DNA of 64,000 nt from Polytrichum commune (taxonomy: Eukaryota > Streptophyta > Polytrichopsida > Polytrichales > Polytrichaceae). This document shows, in pieces, positions 56,741-64,000 of this stretch. The position numbers and the translations under genes are program-made. The DNA is taken from positions 2,976,001 through 3,040,000 of the forward strand of contig OX485803.1 of assembly GCA_950295325.1 (NCBI GenBank). The letters are read 5' to 3'. A model generated the notes under the pieces. The model had not been told where the DNA came from. It saw nothing but the letters and a program-made list of their open reading frames with translations, and made no database searches. Each line of letters opens with the position of its first letter. Position 1 is the first letter of the stretch.

Positions 56741-57402
56741 CGATCGACTAGGATAATGTCGATCAAAGTTACAACTCTTCCAAATCCTAAACTAGCAATG
56801 CAACAGCCTTTCCCCAGCTTCCTTACTCGCTCCAAAGCTGTCCAGTGGCGTGAGCAAGGAAGAATGACGGAAGAATTTCCAGATCTGAAACTAAACCATG
56901 TCCGTCCTGTAGATATTCCGTGGCCTCCTCTATTACAAAATCAAACCCTTCTTCGAAAGAGACACATTTCCCTCCCAGATCCATAATGTCCACCTCCATG
57001 GCGGGCGACTAAGACAACATCGATAAAAGTTACAACTCTTCCAAACCCTAAACTAGCAATGCAACAACATTTCCCCAACTTCCTCACTCGCTCCGGAGCT
57101 GTCTAGTGGCGTGAGCAAGGAAGAATGACGGAGCTCGGGTTCGGTGTGGGGTAGTGGTAGAGACAAATATGACGGATGAACGGCCGGATGGACGGATTGA
57201 CAGACGGGTGGACAGCTGGACAGGCGGAAGGCCGCGTCGGGCAGGATGGAGGACACGGGCAGGAAGGCCAAGTCGGGCAGGTAAGACGGGTCGGGTTGGG
57301 AGGACGGGTCGGGACGGGAGGACAGGAACGGGATGCCCGAGCATGAACACTACCCGCGGGAGGCATCCTACAAACGCTCGTAGCACTAAAATACGGAGAT
57401 CC

Positions 57403-58000
57403 ATAAATCACCTTCCACTTGCTTAATAGGCTCAAACACCTTTGTTAGGGTATCAACCAGGAGGTATTTATCATAATATATCCTAACCATCAATCTCAAT
57501 GTCTATAATCCAAAAGTAGCATACCAAGAGAGATAAAATAACGATTCAAAGCTAGTAGACTAAAAGAGACCACTGAGATACTAAGACTATATACACAAGC
57601 TCCGAGAACGTAAACAAATAGTCCTAACCACCAATGGCACACATCAAGAACTCATCAAAGCATAAGCCAAGACCCACAAGCAACTCCTACACAAATCAAT
57701 AGTCACAAACACCTCTTTTACAAGGCAAAAGAATACGAATACCTATTGCAAAAGTAAGTGCCAAAAGTAGGAGAAAAAGAGAAATGAGAGTGCAACAAGG
57801 GCCTCTTATGAAGTCTCTTGGGTGGAGGGTGGGGCCATAAGGGCTCGTGGACAACCCTTATCAAGACTCGAGGCATGTTACTCGAGAGTAGCTTAACCTA
57901 GAGATACAAAGTCAACAAGTTGTTAATCTAGATTTTTCATGGTGATAAAAATAAGAATCCTTAGACAAGGAGCCGTCTTACACTCTTGAGACGATCATAG
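57403..58000. other. No gene seen
   Basis: AT-rich, nothing recognised. Confidence 0.45.
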
Positions 58001-58003
58001 TAA

Positions 58004-58397
58004 GAGCATCCTCAGTCGGTCTAGGTAAAGCTCACTGCAAACCAAAACCTATCTTTTGACTGACCTAAAATTAGAAACTGAAATTACCATCATTAGAAGC
58101 ACACCTAAATAAACGTGAGATATTTCTCAAGAAAAAAGAATTGTAAAAATTTGACGTAGGTGAAATCCCTCATTGAAAACACCACATTTTCAAAATTTAG
58201 AGGGAGTGCACCAAATCTTGCTTTAAAATGGAAAGATCCTCCCACACTCCCTCCAAATTTTTGACATTTAGAGGGAGTGTGGGAGGATCTGTCCATTTTA
58301 AGCAAGATTTGGTGCACTCCCTCTAAATTTTGAGCAATTTTAAGCAAGATAGGTCTTGGTTTGCAGTGAGCTTTACCTAGACCGACTGAGGATGCTC
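58004..58397. mobile_element. MITE family T3, 394 bp, hairpin-forming, TAA duplication
   Basis: The termini GAGCATCCTCAGTCGGTCTA are inverted repeats of about 50 bp, nearly perfect. TAA is duplicated at 58001-58003 and 58398-58400. The centre (about 58190-58345) is a second near-perfect palindrome built on TAGAGGGAGTG and GATCCTCCCACACTCCCTC, so a transcript would form a long double-stranded stem. GAGCATC-type ends with TWA duplications are common among PIF/Harbinger MITEs. Confidence 0.85.
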
Positions 58398-58539
58398 TAA
58401 GGAGCTAATTAACTTGGATTCCATTTGCACACGATGAAAGTCCATCACCTTATTCAATCAAATGAAATACCTAGACGTTGTGAAACCCACGCCAAATTTA
58501 AGAATTAGGAGTCAAGACATGTCTATACTATAACATAGA

Positions 58540-58860
58540 CGTATCTATTTTGGTGACTTATCGTCAAAGGACATCTATATTTGATTGGTATGTGGTCAAG
58601 TGTGATTCCAAAAAAGGACATCAAAAAGACATGCATTCTAAAGAGATTGGAATATGTGCTCAAATTATGATAATTATTATGTGTTTAATAGTCAACAAAA
58701 TTGGGAGGACGTATATGACCATGAAATGAGCACAACAATCTTCACTTTGATAATGAATAAGATATTCATACAAGCTTCAAAAATTAGGAAACTATCTACA
58801 TACTCATTCAGATTAGCTAATTATCTCGTACTATACATTTGTCAAGTGTAGCTTCTCCTT
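58540..58860 (+). repeat. Dispersed repeat family R1, copy
   Basis: Contains ATTTGATTGGTATGTGGTCA, AAGACATGCATT, ATGTGCTCAAATTATGA and ATGAGCACAACAATCTTCAC in the same order as 218-520. Confidence 0.55.
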
Positions 58861-59500
58861 CTCCTTCTCGTATCTAGGTCCCCTGATCATGTAGGTGAGC
58901 ATAATTTGAACACATACACTAATCTCTTTTTAAATGTAGTTTATTTTGATAACATTACTAAGGACCTAGACGATGATCTTGTCCCAAAGAAAAATTTGCA
59001 ATGTAAAAATAAATAAATGAAATAAAAATAAAAACAATGGAAACTATAGTTGTTTGTTGAAAATTCTATAGCACACAACCATAGTGCTCGCCCCTAAATA
59101 GGGGAATCCCCGGAATTGTAGGAGATTTGTGCTTGGTAGAGTATTGGTCGCATGGAACGCAACCAAGGAGGTGAGTAATGTTTACGTTGGTGTCCGTTCT
59201 TAGATTCACACATAAACCACATACCACTTAAATATAGGTGTCGAGATCATTGCAAGGTTCAATGTAAGATACGTGGGTGTCATTTGGTTCGATTCTTGTG
59301 TTCTCCAAATTCCATCAATTAGAGGTACACAACAAAAACTCGTGTCGCATTAGCAAATCCACGATGAAACGTCTGCAAACACTGGATTGAAAATCAAACC
59401 TCCTTTGATTAAAATTACGATTATTGGGGAAACGCATGTTTGGCGATTCCTCAACTGGATACAACAAGTCCTCCCAAATCGTACTCACTATTGAGTGTAG
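58861..59500. other. No gene seen
   Basis: AT-rich. 59150-59260 is an inverted R1 fragment (ATAAACCACATACCACTTAAATAT). No gene is supported. Confidence 0.4.
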
Positions 59501-59504
59501 ACTA

Positions 59505-59637
59505 CTCCGTCCCAAAACGATCGTCCTACCCCCCAGAGTAGTTTTTAAATTTTAACCCAAAGCGTTTCTCCCACAAACACTTTGGGACATCAAACTCCAG
59601 GGGGTAAGTTACGACAACCGTTTTGAGACGGAGGGAG
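59505..59637. mobile_element. Stowaway-like MITE, 133 bp
   Basis: The left end CTCCGTCCCAAAACGATCGT and the right end, reverse-complemented, CTCCCTCCGTCTCAAAACGG are Stowaway signatures, with TA at 59503-59504 and 59638-59639. Confidence 0.85.
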
Positions 59638-60249
59638 TAATTCTTAACACTCAAAGACGTAGTCCAATCTCTTTCAAACACGTGTCTTTACGACGTTTGC
59701 TCGCTCGCTCACTCTTCGATCCTCACGGAACCACACGCCAATCAAAACCTAGGGGGTCGGATTAAGGGAACGATCCACTCATTTAGGACACCTCTCTCTC
59801 TCTCTCTCTACCCTAGGGCGCACGTCGTCTACTATACCTCACCGTAAAGAGCAGAGCTGAGCTTAGGTCGCGGTGAGGCCGAATACATTGAAAGCGTTCA
59901 TGTCACAAATGCAGTGCATCATGGGCTGGAGTGCGGATGACACCTTTTTGGATTTCAGATAGGAAAGCGCCTCATGTAACCGGCTCATGATATGCCGCGC
60001 TCGACTGGTGTAAGGTACCAGTCTTTGAACTTATATTATCCTATGCGATCCGCAACCCACATGATGTAGTTGTTGTATAGCCTGATGAAGCAGCAGCAGA
60101 TTCCCCATGTCAGACACAGCAGCAGCAGCAGCAGCCGGGTACATGAGCCCCTTCACAGTCGCAAAGTGGCAAGGTACATGGGCCTGTCACCACCTAGCCT
60201 ACCCTTGCCTTGCATAGTGTAGTGTAGTGGACTCCGCATGAATGATGTG
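59638..60249. other. No gene seen; (CT)n and (CAG)n repeats
   Basis: A CT microsatellite at about 59793-59808 and an interrupted CAG run at about 60091-60136. The latter is in a moderately GC-rich patch without a credible open frame. Confidence 0.45.
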
Positions 60250-60353
60250 TTAGGGCCACTTTACACACGAGCCATGAGCCGTGACCGTGATATTGTGAGA
60301 GCCCAAAAGAGAGTGTCCAAAGGCCGTTCCGAAGACACCTCCCAATTCATCTA

Positions 60354-60958
60354 TAGTAATCTCCCGCTTAAGTACGCACTTTGAACTGGAGATGTTGGTG
60401 TTTATTTAGTTGGTAGGTGCGTATTTTACTCATATCGTTTTCTGGACCTTCTGATCCAGTGAATCGTAATGGGAAATGGATGAAACCTAAGGCAACCCGC
60501 GTGACCGAAACCCAACCTATTTGAGACATTTGTTGAATATGAAAGTGCCACCGACTTCAAAGGCTTTGAAGCTCTGCACAACCGCAAGGGACCATAAGCA
60601 TGGGTAGTATCCGCGTTTTGTCGCAAGAACGATCGTATGCATAGGAGTACAGTAACTTCCCCCCAACGAAAGGCGGGGCCGGAAGGCGCGTGGGTTCAAA
60701 CGCTCTCAACATTGACGACCAATTGCTTTGCTCCGGTGTTCAAACGGAAGCTGGATGGATGTATGATGAACATCGACGATTGTTTGAGATGTTTCAGCAA
60801 AACGTTAACAAAGCGACATTGAATGTCAAGCGTGAAAAATTCATGCATTCACGGCAAATGACTTTGCACGACATGTTCAAACAATAAAGTATGAACCTTA
60901 ATTTTTTCAAAAAAATTGCGCACTTAACTGGGATGCGTACTTAAGCAGGAGATATTTG
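60354..60958. mobile_element. pogo-like (Tc1/mariner) deletion derivative, nested
   Basis: The termini TAGTAATCTCCCGCTTAAGT and, reverse-complemented, CAAATATCTCCTGCTTAAGT continue ACGCA. TA occurs on both sides (60352-60353 and 60959-60960). It interrupts the T1 MITE. CTCC.CTTAAGTACGC-type ends with TA duplications resemble pogo-like elements. It retains a C-terminal coding tail. Confidence 0.6.
60690..60887 (+). pseudogene. Possible pogo-type transposase C-terminal tail
   Basis: Sixty-five residues: NALNIDDQLLCSGVQTEAGW, EHRRLFEMFQQNVNKATLN, then a closing RQMTLHDMFKQ followed by TAA 9 bp before AT-rich sequence. Ends of the form (K/R)Q.TL..FFK are frequent in pogo/Tigger-type transposases, so this is probably the last exon of the parent element. 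No DDE motif remains. Confidence 0.35.
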
Positions 60959-61036
60959 TAGCGTGGTCACAAATCTTCAAGCGCTAGTGTGAAGTAATAC
61001 ATGACCGGGCTCTTGACCGAATGCTATTTCAATGAA

Positions 61037-61783
61037 TGTCTATTCACGCGGGTCCTCACGTATGATAAATTAGAATAAACCAAGGGTTGTGAGCATCCAG
61101 AGTGCCGTGGTCTCCTGGTTTTGTGTTAGGCCTACCTCCAAGAAGTAGTTTTTGAGAAATAGTCCAAGTGACCATGAAACATGATCCATTCGATGCCGTG
61201 TAGGAAATCCATGTCGACGTTGCATCCATCTTGAATTCACATTTATACTCCATCGGTCCCTCGAGCGTGGTGTGAAGCGAACTTGGACCGGCTCCACCGT
61301 TTCCACCAATGAAGTGCTTGAAGTGTACTGGTCACGGGCTCTCAGTCTTGTGTGTGAAATGGCCCTTATATTGGTACGTATTTCATCTCGTTGTTCTTTA
61401 TTGTTATCCTCTATTTACATGGGTCTTCACACATGATAAAATTTGAGTAAACCAACGGTTGTGAGCGTCCAGAGTACCGTGGTCTCCAAGTTTTGTGTTG
61501 GACCTACCTCCAAGAAGTGGTTTTTGAAAAAGAATCCAAGTGACCATGAAACATGATCCATTCGATGCCATGTAGGAATCCATGTTGACGTTTCATCCAT
61601 CTTGCATTTGCATGTATACTCTATCGGTCCTTCAAGCGTAGTGGGAAGCGAACTTGGACCGGCTCCACCGTTTCCACCAGTGAGGGTCCTTGAAGTGCAC
61701 TGGTCACGGGCTCTCAGCCTTGTGTGTGTGAGGTGGCCCTTATATTGGTATGTATTTCATCTCGTTGTTCTTTATTGTTGTTA
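61037..61783. repeat. Tandem duplication, ~374-bp unit x2
   Basis: The right two-thirds of the T1 MITE plus about 40 bp of flank (TTATATTGGTACGTATTTCA, CTCGTTGTTCTTTATTGTT) is repeated directly, with the GGCCCTTATATTGG junction at 61361 and again at 61735. The unit carries no independent terminus, so this is local duplication, not transposition. Confidence 0.75.
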
Positions 61784-62384
61784 TTGAAGGGCCTTAAATT
61801 TGGGGGTTATCATGATAGGCCTGCGTCACATGTCCCATATCCGTCCCCGCTCCGTCCCTCGCCTCCCATTGGTGGGGAGGAGGGGACATACATTCCGAAC
61901 GGATCACCTTCTGGCTGCAAGGGACAGCTCCGTCCCGATGCCCGTCCCCGGCCCGGTCCGATAATGTGGTGCTTTTTCTTTATTACCCCAGGAACTTCAA
62001 TTGCAATTCAATGAGATTTTCAAGGAAAAGGTCTCAGGAGCCTGAAGAGTCGGGTCATGAGTTCCCGTCCTTCATCGACATGTGTCAGAACTGCCTTCTC
62101 GCAACCAGTATATAACTTATTCGGGGTAAGTACACTAATTTTGTCCTCATATTGCTGCAAGTTATCATGTTGAATTTACACGTATGTACTCTTCGTTGTG
62201 TACTAAAAGCCCACTCCCACTTACTACTGTAGTAGTGTGGGCCACCAGCGAATGGCTCCTACCACCACCAGGGGCCAATTTCAGCTCCAATCTGGCTACC
62301 GGATGTAACCAGTGCTGGTGGAACCCGTACACTGATGGCATGCACTTGTAGGTGTGGGTAGGTTATAAGCTAAGGGCTACTTTT
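61784..62384. other. No gene seen; GC-rich patch
   Basis: About 61820-61975 is a C-rich patch with CGTCCC words (CCGTCCCCGCTCCGTCCCTC) resembling the arms of the 55208 element, but no full match is seen. Confidence 0.4.
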
Positions 62385-62830
62385 AAGATATGTGGGTGTT
62401 CTTCGAGTGCTTTTTAAAAATTGGACACCTATATTTGATTGGCGTTTGATAAGTTGAGGATCAATGAACAAATACCATAAAAGACACATGATTTAAAGAT
62501 ATTGGACTACGTCTTTAGTTTTTTTTTTTATTGATTGTTCCACACTCAATAGTGAACATGAATGGGGTGAGTTAGTTAGAAGTAGATAATGAACGCAATT
62601 GGGAAAACATGTGCATTTAGTCAAGAAATCAACAAACATACACTTCCGATAACCATGGCTAAACCAGGTCCAAGAGCCGATTTTCACTCCAATTTTTTTT
62701 GTTGATGTTCCATTGTAAATATGCTAATGCAACACATGTTTTGTTGTGTATGTCTCCTTGGTAGAAGTTGGTGAACATGAAAAATGAACCAAGTGCCTTC
62801 CACGCATACCAAGAGCACATGACCATGAAA
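62385..62830. repeat. Dispersed repeat family R1, longest copy
   Basis: Joins the 5' R1 landmarks (GACACCTATATTTGATTGG, GATATTGGACTACGTC) with the 3' block shared with 37190-37500 (TGCTAATGCAACA, GTAGAAGTTGGTGAACATGA, AAATGAACCAAGTGC). It suggests that the full family unit is about 450 bp. Confidence 0.5.
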
Positions 62831-62925
62831 AACATCCAAAGGTTGTACTGTGGGAAATTGCAACATATGTTTGGGTTCAGGTCCCTACCATGCCCATTCC
62901 ATTGACTGCCACGTCCCATAGTTTT

Positions 62926-63182
62926 GTGTTAAACCTACCTCTTTTAGATGGACCTAACGGAATTTTCAATAGGCCATGAAGCATTATCCACTTGTTGCCG
63001 TGTAGGATGTCATATAGATTTCCATCCACTCAAATGTCTTTGGTCCCTCATGTGCCTTCAAACTCTAGTGTAAAAGTGAACTTGAACCGTCTTTAGGTTC
63101 TCAACCAATCACAAAATTTGTATATCACAAGTCAAGGGCCCTCAAGCTATAGTGTTAGGTGGCTCTAAGGTAGATGGTGCTA
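62926..63182. mobile_element. Tourist-like MITE family T1, degraded fragment
   Basis: Shares GTTTTGTGTTAAACCTACCTC, GCCGTGTAGGA and TTGGTCCCTCATGTG with T1 copies, ending AGGTGGCTC before TAA. The left terminus is missing. Confidence 0.5.
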
Positions 63183-64000
63183 AAAGACATGAGGATGGAC
63201 ACTCTGTTGGAAATCTAAATGATGTTTGTGGATCATTATGAAATTAAACCCCCTATATACGAGAAGTTCATAGAGAAAAACAAATATAATGTACCAACGT
63301 CAGGCTAGAAAATGGATTCATGCATGTATACCAAGCTTTTTGATGTATAGTGATAAATGCCTCCACTACCTATACAAAATACATGTCATTTATTTTACAT
63401 GTGAAATACAATTTTACTTTCCCATGCGAAAGTTATTGAATAGTTTTTCATCTTGTAGCATGTAACTCAAAAACTGCACCAAGCAAACAAAGACAATTTT
63501 TTCTCTAAACTTTAGCCCCCCCCCCCCCCTTTTGTTATCTACCTTTATTTCAAATTTCATAATAGCCTTTTTAAGTGTACACACTACACTACATGAAAAT
63601 ATACCTCATCCTTATGTATACTTTGTATGCTAATGCCTCAAATAATACCCCTTCTCACACTCACTTTAGTTCGTACGTGGTATGAAGAGTCCATCCCCAT
63701 GAAGGTGAAATGGCACCTCGGTAAAAATAATATGACCATCAAGGATGGAAATAGTCACCATGGCTTCATTCGGTCTTCATGGCCTAATCTTGATGATCAA
63801 AGCAATCTCAAATGGTTTAAGAATCAAATATCAAATATCAATTCACTTTATTTTAAATTTCAATCCAAGATATGATTTAAGAAAATTTATAATTAGCGTC
63901 CACTTTAACATCCCCAATGGAAAGCATGGAAATTGTTGTAAATTCTACTTCGCTCTACACATAATCCTCTAGAGATTAATAAGGGAAGTGCAATGAATTA
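63183..64000. other. No gene seen; poly-C at 63516-63529
   Basis: AT-rich with a 14-base C run followed by a T run. Two overlapping short frames at 63627-63972 have no recognisable content. Confidence 0.45.

Larger units (their letters stand above)
55208..57402. mobile_element. 2.2-kb element with ~180-bp inverted termini (MULE-like?)
   Basis: Arms 55208-55384 and 57209-57402 are inverted copies starting GGATCTCCGTATTTTAGTGC. The right arm has one extra 18-base unit of the GACGGGTCGGG type. Long termini and an interior holding only N-terminal coding pieces fit a non-autonomous Mutator-like element, but no 9-bp target duplication is visible, so the class is uncertain. The arms are C/G-skewed and G4-prone. 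The interior has a ~265-bp direct duplication (about 56608-56873 and 56874-57137). Confidence 0.6.
60253..61365. mobile_element. Tourist-like MITE family T1 with nested insertion
   Basis: Left end GGGCCACTTTACACACGAGC; right end reverse-complemented GGGCCATTTCACACACAAGA. TTA is duplicated at 60250-60252 and 61366-61368. Without the nested element at 60354-60958 it is about 507 bp and matches 14467-14939. Confidence 0.83.

Noticed and set aside
57053..57435. Overlapping 72-110-residue frames rich in Pro/Arg/Ser
   Set aside because: They are translations of the G/C-skewed inverted arm of the 55208 element, and equivalent frames appear in the other arm.
60091..60136. CAG run as a coding polyglutamine tract
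   Set aside because: No open frame of useful length surrounds it in any phase.
1..64000. CRISPR arrays, bacterial operons, origins, tRNA or rRNA genes
   Set aside because: No regularly spaced identical short repeats, no tRNA-like cloverleaf or rRNA sequence was recognised, and the content is eukaryotic transposon-rich DNA.

Overview
This is a eukaryotic nuclear window, almost certainly from the green-plant lineage. It has no operons or Shine-Dalgarno spacing. It is AT-rich DNA packed with plant-type DNA transposons: a complete PIF/Harbinger element with a Myb/trihelix partner protein, Tourist-like, Stowaway-like and hAT-like MITEs, and a 5'-truncated LINE with an RNase H domain. The LINE tail and a SWIM-type pseudogene look more like a non-flowering streptophyte than a model angiosperm, but this is an impression from memory and the species is not resolved. 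No intact host gene was found.

The centrepiece is a GC-rich island (21503-29061) lying between ordinary AT-rich flanks. It is bounded by ~50-bp terminal inverted repeats rich in G/C. Inside are two convergent genes ending 20 bp apart: a Myb/SANT (trihelix) DNA-binding protein on + (23475-24581) and a DDE transposase of the HARBI1 type on - (24602-26320). The ~2.7 kb between the transposase ORF and the right terminus carries three additional coding-looking blocks on the - strand, one with a CCCH-like zinc-finger pattern. A splice-donor-ended block follows the left terminus on +. The element is flanked by an 11-bp direct repeat, longer than the 3-bp target duplication usual for this superfamily.

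Layout. 1-21400: AT-rich DNA with several MITEs (4215-4806, 5940-6224, 7290-7807, 8017-8246, 9667-9853, 11932-12432, 14467-14939, 18031-18568), a LINE 3' fragment (8835-9150), a SWIM zinc-finger pseudogene with a tandem duplication (10090-10921) and a degenerate satellite (15295-16035). 21400-31000: the Harbinger element, a G-rich minisatellite, and a tandem duplication in which only one copy carries a MITE. 31000-45000: hAT MITEs, an unknown broken ORF (32178-32738), a decayed HARBI1-like transposase (35250-36200), a LINE inside a ~390-bp direct duplication (38206-40440) and an unidentified coding-like stretch (42745-44065). 45000-64000: nested MITEs, another LINE fragment, a 2.2-kb element with ~180-bp inverted termini (55208-57402), a strong hairpin MITE (58004-58397), and a Tourist-like element with a pogo-like element nested in it (60253-61365).

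Working relationships. The Myb protein and transposase probably act together, the Myb protein binding terminal sequence and the transposase cutting. Several MITE families here have 3-bp TWA duplications and are presumably moved by Harbinger-type transposases, though not demonstrably by this one. All identity statements are by-eye alignments. Boundaries marked approximate need computation.
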